Assembly: GCA_028023455.1 (NCBI GenBank)
Contig: JAQFVV010006294.1
Span: forward strand, 682,001 to 746,000
Reading direction: 5' to 3'
DNA length: 64,000 nt
Origin: Epiperipatus broadwayi
Taxonomy: Eukaryota; Onychophora; Udeonychophora; Euonychophora; Peripatidae
Shown: one piece after another, positions 24,401 through 37,239 of the stretch
Layout of the letters: every line of letters begins with the position of its first letter
Position numbering within the stretch: position 1 is the first letter of the stretch
The notes under the pieces: generated by a model
Told to the model about the DNA's origin: nothing
What the model saw: only the letters and a program-made list of their open reading frames with translations
Database searches by the model: none
Position numbers and translations under genes: made by a program

Positions 24401-27220
24401 TGTTTATAGAGAGACCAATGATGTTTAGCTATAATTTAAAATTAAAAAATCTGCATGCTCAGTTTTAAGTCTAGGTTTTTTTTTCTTGTTAGGCATCAAA
24501 TGTGTTATACAAATGAGGATTACTTAAAATATTTTTAAATAATATAAAAAGCAGAAGGATTGTTAATAACAATAGTTGTTTATGCCCACAAATATTATAT
24601 TCAGATTTCTTCATATATAAATAATTATATGCTTTATTGCTCGGAAATTTGTAAGAAGTTCAAACCCCGGAAATGTCAACTTTGAACTGAACCTTCAGGG
24701 CACTAAACCATGAAGGGTAATTTTCTCTTTCAATATGTATAATTTTATAATTGGCATATTTACCACATATAAATGCTTAAGTTTATTATGTGGATATAAA
24801 TGTAGTTAAAAACTAGCGTGGAAAACATTTGAAATGTTTGACTTATCTTCATATGTGTTTCTGTGGACATAGTAGGGAATGAAATATTAAAAAAAAAAAC
24901 TATGCTTGAGATGCTAGAATAAATTAAAGGAGTAGCAAAATATCAGTAATAATAGTTGAGAGTTGTTTAGCATTCTATTGCCTAGCAATCTCAATCAACT
25001 TACAAATAGAGAACATTCATTTTAATAGTTTGTCTTTTTTTTTAAATGTTTTATGTATAAATATTATACATAGTAATTATTTTTAGTCTGGTTATCCAGA
25101 ATTCTCATTAGAACTGAAAATAATTTTTAGATAACTTTCCAAAAATAATTCACATATTTTTAGACAGAAGTGCAACCCTATCTAATTTTAGTTTCTTTTT
25201 TTTTCCTTTTGAAACAAATCTGGGTGATTGGGACTAAAACATGCATAAAAGTTGTATAAAAATATCAAAGACTATGAAAATATGTATAAACAGTTTAAAT
25301 ATTACATACATGTTGATTTTCCTATTGAATTCCATTAGGCTACTTTAGGGGTCTGCAAATGGCAAGTAGTGATTGTGAAGATTAACTGTAAATAACTAGT
25401 AAGTAATGCCCTTCAATAGCATCCCATGCTTCCTTATTGTTGTTTTTATGTTGTTTGCTAAAAGCTAAGTGATGTTTCTGATACAAACAATGTTTTCTGT
25501 TTTTTCCTTTTCCTTGCAACTGTCTTCAGTCACTTAAGTTAGTATAAGATCCTGTTGAGCTTGAGTTTTTTATCTTATTGATCATCTTGAATTAACTGTG
25601 ACAGTGTTGTTATGTGTTTGAGACTGTCTTGTGTTTACGGTTTGATCATTATTCAGATAGCCATCATAACATCTGATTGGCTGTCAGATAAATATAATAA
25701 GTGCGAAAGTTTTTCAGCCTTTCATATTTAATTTTCCATTCTTTAACTATATATTTGGCAATTCTGATTTCAATTCCCTTTTGTATTTTATTTTAGTTCA
25801 GGATCTTGGACTTTAAGAAAGCAGTGACTGGGCCAGAATTATCAGACTGAGTCTTTACTTGTGATGTTTGCTTGCAATAGTACAATCACTAATGAGTTCT
25901 GTTGGATTTTGAATAGGAGTTTTACATCAGTAAAGATTGTATGTGGAAAGGACATAGAAAAGATGAGATAAAAATGACCTATTTTGCAAAGTCTTAAGTT
26001 ATTGTGCATGGTGGATTATTGATTAAAGTGATATCGAGAATTATGTAATCAGTAATATTAGTGATGTTATTGCAAAAGATAATGATAATAAGAATGACAT
26101 TTAAGTTTAATTTTTTTTCTAACTATAGATACATGAAATGTTCAAACTTTATGCAAACTCTTTTTGTAGCTAAGGTGTCAAGATTTGAAATTGATATAGC
26201 TACTAACAGTGAAACTTGTTATCCTTTCTCTGAAAATTTAATAGAGTAATTAGATGACCACAAGTTTTTTTAGAAAGGCAGATCAGTTATTTTTGAATGT
26301 GTCAAGAAAGGCTAATAATAGTATTGATATTTGGTTTTTACAATTGTATCCATTTTCATTTTATTAGTATTGTAAGGATACACTTTACATACCACCAAAA
26401 AGCACCAAACATGCATCTATCTTAAAGTCTAAAGCTCCCAACAATAGTCAAAAGCATATTATTAATTATATACTAACAATTTTACTAACCTGTGTTGTCG
26501 ATTTGTGTATTATTATTAACAAGTTGTTTGTATTTGGAAAGTTTAAAATTTTCAATCCATTCAACATTAACTCATAGATGATGGAAATAGACCAACATAT
26601 CACATCTAGTTAGGGTAAATATATAATAATTTGGATGAAGGTTTTAATTTCTTTTTGTGATAAAAAGTTTAAATTAATAAGTTTGGGTAATGAATGATTA
26701 TCCTTCTTAGGGATAAAACTGGATTGGATTACCAGATATTCAAGAAATAAAATGAAGGATAATCACACTTATCCAATCTTCTGTTAATAATTGTACAACT
26801 TCCATATTATTTTAAAATATAATTATGAACAAAATCTGTTATTGTTAATCATTTTATTAAATATTTATTATAATAATCGAAGTCATTGCTATTTATCTGC
26901 TCCATAATTCATCACATCATATGTATATAATTTGTGTACAAGTATAATACAATCATACTTTGAAGTAGAACCTGTATATATTCTTCCTGGGTTTGGATAC
27001 CATGGCATAACATGAGCTGAGTAGAGGATAAATGGGAGAAAGCATATTAAGTTGAATTTCCTTCTATTTAACTGTTGATACTCTTATGATTATATTGACT
27101 GAATCAGTTAAATTAATGATCATAACAAGCGGTATTCCTCTTGAAAAAATAGATCGTTTAGTTATATATAGTTTCCATTTGCATGGCATCGAATCATATG
27201 TTAAATACCGCCCCGTTACA
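21475..27220. other. AT-rich DNA, no gene seen
   Basis: Aside from the tandem duplication near 23.8-24.0 kb, only homopolymers and short AT-rich frames occur. A stretch near 25740-25800 (TTTAACTATATAT, then CAATTCCCTTTTG) resembles 17365-17410, hinting at a shared old repeat. The patch at 23150-23340 is slightly GC-richer with no recognised content. Confidence 0.4.
23815..24000 (+). repeat. Diverged tandem duplication of about 110 bp
   Basis: TCATCATATCTGTATTTTGA with GGTAGCCATACTGCAGACAA (near 23830-23870) is repeated as GTTTGTATTTGAGGTAACCA with TACTGCAGATAA (near 23945-23980). Each is followed by a TGATCAA word. Non-coding. Confidence 0.7.
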
Positions 27221-27224
27221 TATG

Positions 27225-27590
27225 ATTAGCCAATCCTTGGACATTGAATAACATGAATAACATATCCTGCTCGATCCATTACAGTATATATGCTCCAACA
27301 TTAGATTCAGACCATTCCAAGAAAGAATACTTATATTTCTTGCTAGACATCAATATAAAAGATTGAATTTTTCTTCTTGGAGAATTTAATGCAAATGTTG
27401 ATAAGAAGGATAAACTTGGATCAAAAGTTCCAAATAACAATATTTACAAATGTTCTGTATATATTGTATTTTTGACTATTAGAATTATTTTGTTTAGGCA
27501 TAAAAATCACTATAAAGTTATTTGGATACAATCAAGCTTAAAACAATGGCATTTAATTGACTACATTATAGTCAGTAGAATGTAAAAGAA
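27225..27590 (+). pseudogene. LINE APE-type endonuclease fragment, decayed
   Basis: The translation contains YAPTLDSDHSKKEYLYFLL, then a stop, then IFLLGEFNANVDKKDKLGSK. About 40 codons later come IWIQSSLKQWHLIDYIIVSR. These match the YAPT, GDFNA and H.IDYI.V motifs of the LINE apurinic-type endonuclease domain in order, with Glu replacing the usual Asp in GDFN. The strand is opposite to the RT remnant near 16 kb, so it is a separate insertion. There is at least one stop and one frame break. Confidence 0.8.
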
Positions 27591-28263
27591 ATTATTTCAC
27601 GAATTCTTATAAATATAGAGTATTAAATAAATCTTACAGTAGGGTACTCCAAGATTAAAATGATAGTGATAATCCAAAGAAATTGGGATTGTGGGCTAAA
27701 ATTTTGATATTTAATAGGAAATAAACCTGATTGTAAAAGTTCTTCTATATGCAATATTTTCAGCAATATTTTGCTCAAATTATCAATTTATTTCAATATT
27801 AAAATTTTTATATGTATTTTCAACTTTTTGGTATCACTTCTTTTTGATAATTTTGTTGTACTAAATGCTAAGATTTGATTTTGAATCACTAAATCAGTTT
27901 TTTTAATCAAAATATGCTCATTTTTTAAATAAACTATATACTAATAAATGATATGTATTTGTAATACTTATATTAAAAACGAAAATAAAAAAAAGTTCAT
28001 AATATAAATTTATATCTTTTTTTAAAAAAAAAACAATCCTTAATTGATTTAAACTCAATTAATAGGATTTCATTTTGAATTAATTTATAGTTGATAATAA
28101 ATTATATTTTGATTTACAAGTGCCAAACTTAATCCAATCACAACTTTGATATAAACTTTAAACCTCAGTTAAAGATTAATATCTTTTTTTTTTTTTTTGT
28201 TAATTAAACACACATGCAATAATTCAACTTCATTTCTTTTTTTTTATATGTAATATCTTTTCT

Positions 28264-28672
28264 AAATATACTTAATAACTTCCACTTCCCACACAGATTG
28301 AAACATGACTAAAGACATCTTAAAATATAAATGACTCTCAATATGCATTTCATGCTGAACTATCACTTATCAGTTTGCCTAGGTTACAATCTCACATATA
28401 TCTTTATTATATGTTTAATATTTATCATTAGTAAATTGTTTATATTTTGATTTGCAAGTATCAAACTCATTCTATATACAACATTGACATAATCCATTCT
28501 AGATAGTATACAGTAATGATTATCTTTAATTATTTATTAAACTAGAGATTATGATTTAGGCCAATTAGTGAGTGTTGGTTCAGCATGAAATGCATCTTGG
28601 GGGGTCAATTGTTTTTAAGATGTCTTTATTTATGTTTCAAGAATGTGTAGTGTAATGGAGATTGTTAAATAT
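28264..28672. repeat. Diverged foldback pair
   Basis: The left arm 28264-28363 and right arm 28575-28672 are reverse complements with mismatches; both include TTCAGCATGAAATGCAT and AAGATGTCTTTA in the right-arm orientation. Between and before them a direct repeat (about 28088-28190 and 28440-28540, with ATATTTTGATTTRCAAGT) is also present, so the region is a compound of two repeat families. Confidence 0.65.
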
Positions 28673-28699
28673 ATTAGTTGATAATAGTGTCTAGATTCA

Positions 28700-31380
28700 T
28701 TATACGATGTCAAATACGGACAATTTTATTATTAGCAAGAAATAAAGGAATGTTATATATTTAGTTTCTTCTGTCTTTAAATGCCGAGCTTATTTATGTA
28801 GACCTGAAGAATGTGAATGAGAAAAAATTTTAAACTTAATTAATTATTAATTATTAAATTTTTCAAGCTTCAAATTTTTGAAAAGATGTACAATATTATC
28901 ACTTATGATAAAATTGTTAGTAAAATTATCTATATATGTTAATAATTCAGGCATCAATAGAAAGATATTATTTAGGATAAGTAGAATGGAATTTTGCTAT
29001 TACTTTCACCTCCATTAAAATTAACAATTTTTTCATGTTTATTCTTTTTATAATACTGAATTTTTGCATATAGATAGAATGTGTTATTAATAATACAGCT
29101 ACAGCCTTGCTATGATTTTAAAGATTTTTTCACCACTATACTTTTTATTTCTCATTTTACTCAGCAGCAATGTAGGGACCTACACGGTTTTGTACAGAGA
29201 TGTAGTTTATTCAATTGTCATAAATCTAAGCAGTCATTTTCAGCATCACAATTCAAAAATATCTAAATTCTTTATCTATATGTAGATGAAATTTCACAAT
29301 TATATATTGAAATGATAACCTTTCAAGCCCTTATTGTTTCATCATCAAACCTAATGACACACTCATCTGTGTTAAGTTTGAACCTATTTAATGTTAATAT
29401 TTTTAAAATAGCTTGTAAAACACTCATGTCTGTCTAACAGTATTATTTATTCACATACGAAAGAACGCTATAATTAGATGGGATTAGTAAAATTATAGCG
29501 TACAAAGTTTAGTTAAGATTTATAAAAATGTTTATTATATTATTAAAGTTAGAAGTAAATTATTAATTTTGTTGTTAATATTGTAAATTCGTATGTGGAT
29601 ATATGATCTGTGCTATATATAGGGAGGATATGATTTTAAAATTTTAAAAGTTATTTAAAAATATGTTAAATGTTTCTTTAACAATCTGTTAAAAGATTCT
29701 CTTGTTTTTATGTATATTTCAGAGCAAAAGTTTTTTGAAAATATGTTTAAAAGTTATATCAAAATATATTTAAAAGTTATCTAAAAATATGTTAAAAAGA
29801 TTTTCGTAAAACATGTTAAAAGGTTGTTTTTAATTAAAAGAGTTTCTTATTTTATGTAAAATTAAAAATAAAAGCTGGTCAAGTAATTAAAAAAAAAGAT
29901 TTTTGGTTGTAAACAAGAATATCATTAACGGCCGCACCTGCTTTCGAATTAAAAGAGTTTCTTATTTTATGTAAAATTAAAAATAAAAGCTGGTCAAGTA
30001 ATTAAAAAAAAAGATTTTTGGTTGTAAACAAGAATATCATTAACGGCCACATCTGCTTTCGGTAAAAGTAAAATTAGTTCAAAATCTCGCTAATTAAAAT
30101 CACCTTAGAAAAGATTAAAAGTTATTTTAAAATCTAAATTGGAAATTGTTTATAATGAAAAATCTTAACTATAATGGCTTAGGGAATGGTTCTAACATTT
30201 CATAAGTTATCTCAGATTTCAAATCTGGATTATAAATTTTATAATATTTAATTAAATTCTTGAGTTAATGAGTCTTGAGGCGATAGATTCCGATAATGTA
30301 AGTGCTTGAGTCCAAACCTATAAATACTCTGTATTTTTAAACAAGTGGATAGACAGCCATTTTAGAAAACAATTGCAATCAGTTTCCACATCTGTTTATT
30401 TTCTGATATGTCCGGCTAACTCCGCAGGGAGAGTGAGATGTCTCTCATCACAATGTTTTAACCATCATGCCGCTAGCAGACTCAAGTTTAACAAATCGGA
30501 AAGATGATGCCACCAGCCGCACAGCCAAGCTCAACAAACCTATAGCCCAGCACTTAGTACATTTTTATTTTCAAAACCGCAGAGCTCTGTGTAATTTTAT
30601 ATAAGTTAGCTAACTGTCTTTAAAATAATTGTAAAACTAAGTGTAACTATAATTTAAACCCGTTTAATATTTAAAATAATGTTTATTAAATTGCTATCAA
30701 AATTAATGTTGCTAAAGTTAAAATGATCTGACTATTTATATTTCGCTTTCACTTAAAAGTAAATTACTAATGTCTAATTTAAAGTTATATCACTGTGGTT
30801 ATGTCTATATTTCTTTGCTTATTTTAGTTAAATGCTTATTATATTTCATATGCCAATATTTCGAAACAGCGAGCACTTAATGTTTTTAAGAAGATATTGA
30901 AACATCTTCATGTAATTTGTTTTATAGCGTCACCTTTCCACGTGCCATTTTGAAATCCTATTTTTATAAATAGTAAACACTTGCCTTGCGCTCATTATTT
31001 TTATTAATGATGATTTAAAATGTGGCTCATTTTAATCAACAATTTGAAAGCTTAAACTTTATAGTTTTATTAAGAATTAGATTAGCGTTGATGATAGTTA
31101 TAAGTATATTTGTCTTTAAGTTCTTCATAAGTCCATAGAAATATACTTTCCCTCCTTAAAGTATTATCTATAAAGTAACTAAATAGATCGAGCGTGTTGA
31201 AGTAAACATTTATTAATATCCCTGTCAGTAGCGTAAATATTTATTATCAGGCTACACAAGAGTTGGTTCCAATTTGATAGAGCTAATATGCTATTGTCTT
31301 GTATTTCATAGTATGAAATATAATATTCTTTGGTTGGCGGATGTGATCTATTATTTTATTAAATTTCTTGTTTTGCTACT
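28700..31380. other. AT-rich DNA, possible LTR-like fragment
   Basis: Apart from the 115 bp duplication at 29832-30061, the only notable part is about 30300-30560. TATAAATA lies at 30319-30326, followed by a GC-richer leader with GTCCGGCTAACTCCGCAGGG. That layout resembles an LTR promoter and leader, but no second LTR or primer-binding site was identified. Confidence 0.3.
29832..30061 (+). repeat. Recent 115 bp tandem duplication
   Basis: Two copies, 29832-29946 and 29947-30061, start AATTAAAAGAGTTTCTTATT. They differ only at two bases near the end (GCCGCACCTG against GCCACATCTG). This is a young duplication in an otherwise unique AT-rich stretch. Confidence 0.9.
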
Positions 31381-31384
31381 ATAC

Positions 31385-31690
31385 GTGTGATATGTATATT
31401 AAGATGGAGCCACTGTGAAGCCGGCACATCTTCTCTTATAGGGTAGAGCAATAGCGAAGCCTGGGCCGAGACCAGGTCAGCACCTAAGTTCCCCGCCATT
31501 TCCGAACACAAATGTTCCTTTTCCGCAGCATGACAATCGGTTACAGGGTACCGGCGTTGGTCGCAAGAACCCTGGATTTATTCACCCATCTGCAGAGCAA
31601 CTTTTCCTATTGTCATTTACCTGTGCCATAGCGCATTGGTAAAATCTTATGCAACCAACTCTCCCACCTTAACATAGCACTTTCAGTATT
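31385..31690. other. GC-richer block, unrecognised
   Basis: A patch with GCCGGCACATCTTCTC and CCTGGGCCGAGACCAGG is far richer in GC than its flanks. No convincing frame was found on either strand. A second GC-richer block follows about 0.9 kb away at 32265-32470. It may be a remnant of a retroelement or an unannotated non-coding exon; the sequence alone does not decide. Confidence 0.3.
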
Positions 31691-32264
31691 GATCTGAAAA
31701 TTTCTCTTGGAAGCCAGGTTCAATCTAATGTTACTTGAGCTGGTTTATGCGCTCGTCATTAAATTCTATTGTATTTGCAATAATAAATGAATTTTTAGAT
31801 TGATCAAGGCTCAGTATAATTACTTATATAACAGATACAAATTTAATAGGATTTGGCATAACTAGATTATAGACATAACGTAGTGACTTTTATGTATCAG
31901 TTGTAAATCATTTCATAAGATGGGCATATGTTAAACTCATCTGTGCCAAAATTCAATGATTGCTTATATAAAGTCATTTTAAATTCAGTGTAAGAAGAGA
32001 TTGTGTTATCTCTTATCTACCCAATGCCTGCGTACATTCTACGCTGAAATTCTGTAATGATATTGTCAATTTTATTTTACTTGTAAATAAATGTATAACT
32101 AATTTAGTGTATTTTGTTCTCTGTTTCGTTATTGATTCAATTCAGTCCAATTCTAATTATTATTTATAAAATATATATGTGTGAAGAACTATGCATTAAT
32201 AATCATTTAAGTTAGTAATATATTTAATCAATTTAAGAGCCTTTTATTTATCAGTCTAATTGCG

Positions 32265-32475
32265 TCTCCCTGACCTATGTCGGCCGCAAACAAAATGATA
32301 TGCTACGTGTAACTTCAACGTGGTCGTTTGTACGGTCTTGAGTCTTGGAGTACTGGCTTACGAGTTGAAGTGTAGTCGGACTCGGGGATGTCACAATCCT
32401 AGTCTGGTCAGCTTCGGTCCCTTTGCTTGGACTCTGAATTCTATTACGCGAATGTACAAACTTTACCATTACAAT
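32265..32475 (-). other. GC-richer block, degenerate coding-like sequence
   Basis: A 64-codon frame on the minus strand (32469-32275) is Ser/Thr-rich and recognisable neither as a domain nor as a full protein. On the plus strand the patch opens with CCCTGACCTATG and ends with GCGAATGTACAAAC. These faintly parallel CCTGACCTGTG and GTGAACATACAAAT of the block near 41.6 kb, in the same order. Probably a decayed repeat. Confidence 0.3.
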
Positions 32476-32705
32476 ATTAATATTGGATAGTTTTTATTTT
32501 GATGCTGAAACATCACTGATCGTTCGATGTAAATGATTAAGAACAGCATTACTGTTTGCAGTTCTGTGTTAATCTTTGGAACAATATTCACTGTTACAAA
32601 TTTTATATCTAGAAATCAAAAGCATCCATTACTTCTAACTTATTCATTATGTATTTGAAATACTTTTCAGTTTGTAATTTAATATCATTCATATATTGTT
32701 ATTTA

Positions 32706-34472
32706 GGTAATAGTATGAATACTGAACCCTACCGTTTGATGGCACTCTTTTTTGCCCAATGCACATCAATATACCGATTCACGGGCCGTCTAATTGTTTA
32801 CATAATATTACCGTAAAAGTTTTTTTTTTAAACCAGTTTTTAATTTTTTTTTTGTCGTCGGCTCATCTGTTTGGTTTACATAATATTACGGTAAACCACT
32901 AAAGTTTTTTTTTAATTCCGCCCGGGTTTTTTTTTTTTTTCATTTTTTAATAAACAAATAATTTGTTTTTAGATAGTCTAGGGGTGTTGGTTTGTTTTGA
33001 AATTATCAACTAACTGACCGTCGGTTTCTTTACATAATATTACTTACGGTAAACCAAAGTTTTTTTTCTCCTGTTTTTTTTTTTTAGTTCGTTTTTTTAA
33101 AGAAACAAATACTTTGTTTTTAGATGGTGTTAGGGGTGTTGGTTTGCTTTTAAATTATCAATTAACGCTCCGTCGGTTTGTTTACACAAAAATACGGTAA
33201 CAAACACTTTGTTGCTTTTTGATGGTGAAGGGGGATTGGTTGTTTGCTTTTAACTTATCTTTTTTTTGTTTGATGTTTTGATTTGCTAAAAGACTTCAAC
33301 AATTCGCTACTTTTGAATAAACCAACATTTGTTTTTTTTAGAGAGTGGAGGGGAGAGGAGTTGTTTTGATTTTGAATTGTTGTCTTTTTTTTTTTTGTTA
33401 ATTTATTACGAGGCTTTTCTATTTTTTTGTTTCAAATCTTTATGCTACAGAAAGCTATATTATATGATAACGAAAAGTTCTTCCTTAATTTTTGGGCCTT
33501 TAGTTTTAAAAAAGACAAACATTTTGTTTTTAAAGAACACTTTTTTTTAAAGCCGGGGAGGTGGGTTAGGGTGGCAGGGAAGGTTTGTTTTGATTTTTAA
33601 TTATCGACTTCTTTTTGGATTTTCTTTTTGAACATTTTATTATGTTACCGCACAGTTCTTTATTATTATTTTATATATTATTTTTTTGGGTGGGGCCTTT
33701 TGAATAAACTCTTAAACACTTCTTTTTTTATTTTGATATAATAAAATATTTCCTACTTTAATTAACTGTTAATGAAACTTATCAAATACTACCTACCTAC
33801 TTTCTAATCATGCGAACAACAACAAAAAACAACAGCTTCCCATAAAATAATTTATTGAATCAAAAATACACAAAACTTTGGACAAGTTGTGAAGCAAAAC
33901 AAGTAACAAAAAAACACCATTTTCAGGGGCATAAAAAAAAAAAGTCAAAAGTAACATGCAAATAAAATAACAGGGAAGCCTCAAAGCTGTAACGGGATTT
34001 TGGAGCCCTCGAACCAACCTTCCTTACAATTCTCATACAGATTCACGTGTAAATGGGCATTTGCATGCGAAATCAGAAACAACTGCTGAAAAGAAGAACC
34101 TTTTCAAGTTGTGTGCAGTTCAAAAGTGTAGTGAAGTATGTGTGATGACATGACAAATACTAATTCCACTACGCTTTCTAAAAAATTTCCAACAATGAAT
34201 TTTTGCAGTTTTGTCTCTTTCAAATACAGCCACCATTAAATCAGACCATAGCGAGAGTTCAAGAGCGCTCACTTGATGAATACTGTCACAATGCAATAGG
34301 CATAGTATTTTGTTACATAATCGTAGAATACATCGCCCTCAGGCGGGCTGTTAGGCTCAAAAAACTATTGTAGTGTCATCTGTAAATTAAGGCCGCTAAA
34401 ACGGTATATTAATGTGCATTTTGTGAAAAACGATGCCATCAAGCGGTGAGGTTCAGTATTCATACTATTTCC
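32706..34472. mobile_element. Long-TIR DNA transposon, probably Merlin-related
   Basis: Inverted terminal repeats of about 95 bp are visible. The left begins GGTAATAGTATGAATACTGA at 32706. The right, read on the minus strand from 34472, begins GGAAATAGTATGAATACTGA, and both continue with an ACCGYTTGATGGCA block and a region ending in CGGCC or GGGCC. The possible target duplication is weak (GTTATTTA and AAAATTTA). No transposase is recognisable. The left interior (32790-33700) consists of T-rich degenerate tandem units. The homology of its ends to those of the transposase element near 52-54 kb suggests a non-autonomous Merlin derivative. Confidence 0.78.
32795..33700. repeat. Degenerate tandem units of roughly 140-150 bp
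   Basis: A block with GTTTACATAATATTACGGTA, a T-run, an AAACAAATAATTTGTTTTTAG stretch and GGGGTGTTGGTTTG recurs near 32798, 32875, 33020 and 33175. Weaker copies follow towards 33330 and 33515. The units are internal to the TIR element, diverged and unevenly spaced. The short frames translated from them are Phe- and Leu-rich low complexity. Confidence 0.6.
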
Positions 34473-35244
34473 AAAATTTATCTTTCCATTTATTTTAATG
34501 TTAGTTTCTTCTTAGTCTCCATATTACAAATATGATTGGTATTTACAAAATAAATTGTTACAGCGAGGGAATTATTGCTGATGAATGCTTTTTCAACATG
34601 AAAGTTTTCTGCTAATATCTTCTATTTTTACTTGTCTTATTGTTAATCTTGATGATCCATCATTTGAAAAATAAGATGCCCTTATCTTTTTAATGTTCTG
34701 AGTTATTTCTATACTTTGGAGTAGTAAATACAATTAAACTATAAAGTAGAACAACTCTGAAATTTCCATCATCTGTTTGGTGTTCGATATATGATCCTGA
34801 ATAAGTGTCTTTTTAAAAATACACTGTATTCAATTGAGATTTTGTGCTCTAAAAAAGTCATTCTCTTTTCTATTATGTTCAGCAAAGTGAAGGCTCTTTA
34901 TTAAAAATTAAACATTCAGAATATAAATTAGTCTTAAACTAATTCAGTTTTTGTCCTAATTTTATAATTACATTTTCTTTCAACTCTTTTCAATAATTTA
35001 GTCAGAATTCTATAAAATGATTTAATAAATATAATTACAGTGTGTTGCCTTTGCTTTAGTAATAGTGGAGCCACAAACTGCGGTGTAAAGTAAGTGACTT
35101 CAATTATATACTATCAAAAGAAAAATGTAAACCAACCAAAAAAAACCCATTAAATTTTGCGATATCCTGCAACCATTTTTTTCCTTCTCTGAGTGTCAAG
35201 CAGAAATGATGATGATGAGGATCATTATCAACTGGATACTCAGG

Positions 35245-36950
35245 CACTAAATATATGTGTGCTCCTTATTCTATATAGCTGTTAAGTACAAATCTAGCTC
35301 AGGAAACAACTAATTTATTACTGTGAGCAAAAGGGAAATAAATGGATTAGCTTATTATAAATAACCTTAAGCAAATCATGGGCTTCCCCTACTTATAACT
35401 AGTTTTATTGGGATTATAAAAAAAAAAACAATATAAGGTATCGTGATCTAATGTCACACACCCACTGCATTTCATGAAACAGGAATTGGATAGAATAAAG
35501 AAATTAAGACTAAACAAAATTTTTTTAAAAAACTTATTTAATATATAATTTTTTTAAAAGCATAATAGTATGACATTCCAAATATCCATTTCATCAAAAA
35601 AATATATATATTTCAAAAAAAATATTGACCAACCAATTAATTTTTATTCAGAATTAACTTTAAATTTATTAGGTTAAACATTTGCAAAATTTAAGATAAT
35701 CTTTGATTCAGCTTAGCAAGAAAAAAAATTTACAACAGATTTTTTTCTTTAAAAACTATTTCACTATTTGTAAGAGAAAATTGACTGGATTTTATAAATA
35801 AAAAAAATGTCTAACAGTTTGAACCAAATTGTTGTTTTATGAAATAAATAAAAAATTTCTATTAACATAAAAAATTAGTGTGTACACATAAAAAATAATA
35901 CCTCTAGCCATGGCTTTCTTGCTTGTGGAAGCCTTTCCAATTGCTTCTGATGGAGGGTCTCCCTGAAAGCTAAATATGGGCCTTGTTAAATTTGTTCTTT
36001 CCTGAAGTCTAGCAATTTTAGGTAAATGAAGGATATCAAATTTTGTCCATATGGTTCTTGAATTTCCAGGTTGGGCATGTAGACAGACTTTTGCTCTTGG
36101 TTGAAGGCAAAATTGCAGACTATTAGGGGAGTATTTTTCTCTACATTTTTATCTCAGTGAAGGTAGGTGGCATGGAAAAAGGTGATGCCTAGCTTTTAGC
36201 AGAATCTAGCATGTGGTTTTTATTGTACAACCATTTTTATTGCTCATAGTATGCTAAAAGCTTGATACAAAAAAAACTGCTATTTTAGTCAATAGTTTGG
36301 TAAAGATTTCTGTTTCTTCTTTAGCAGCTGGAGTAAAACTTCACTGCTTTCTCTTCAACAGCTAAGTTAGGAATACTTCAAATTTTTTTCAGCAATAGGA
36401 TTAACATTTGATTGCTCTCTTCAACAATTAAGTTAGCAATATCCTCTCCAGACACTTGGGTATTATCACTAATTCCCAATCCACATTTTTTTCTAGAACA
36501 ATCTTGCCCACAAGCTAATTACAATCTGTCTCTTATATGATAATCTTCCTGACAACCAATTAAATAAAAAATTATAAATACAATTGTTCAGCCAATTTCC
36601 TTTTTAATCATAGATATTGAAAACAAGTCAAGAACTTAAATTAATATAAAATTCTTGACCTTTTATAATCAAAAACGAAATCTTGCAAAAAAAACAACAA
36701 TCAGTTACACTGATATGATTTTTCTGTTTCATTAAAAAGAAAAAACAACTGATTAATTAAAAATAAAAATTTATTACTTTATTAAAATCTTATTTTGTTC
36801 TTTTGTTTAAAATATAGGTCTAAGAACATTTAAAGATTATCCCCCCCCCCCCATTAATAAAATAATTTTTTATTCTCAAACCTGAGGAACATGTTGCCAA
36901 AGTATCTAATTTTTTTTTTTTTAGTGTGGCTATGTAACCAATTGGTTACA
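35245..36950 (-). repeat. Retroelement-derived repeat, left copy
   Basis: This segment is a diverged direct copy of 43755-45658. Shared strings include TGAAACAGGAATTGGATAG, CTCTAGCCATGGCTTTCTTG, ATGCTAAAAGCTTGAT and GCTATGTAACCAA. Small indels in poly-A and poly-T runs separate the copies. The gag-like remnant lies just to its right, so it is probably the internal region downstream of gag in a minus-strand retroelement. Its short frames match no protein I recognise. Confidence 0.75.
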
Positions 36951-37239
36951 TTACCCGTTTTATATGGGAAATGAAATTCAGTTGAACCTTTTTTTTGATA
37001 TTTTACGTTGATTCAGTCAATTTCATTTCTTAACAAAAATTTGTTAGTCATGAGACAAGCTGGGATACATTTTCTTAAGCCTTGGGCTATTTGGTCAAAA
37101 ACAATTGTCTCATTTCTTGGGTCAGACTTGCAAGTTGGGATATTTTTTTTTAATTAAGCTTTGTTAGGCTATTTGGTTACTGGTAACAGTCTCATTTATT
37201 TGATCTATTGTTATTTTTGAGATGGTGTGATGTCCTAAT

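Noticed and set aside
33329-34017. Open frames rich in Phe and Leu on both strands
   Set aside because: They lie within T-rich tandem units and the interior of a TIR element, with no domain and no start context.
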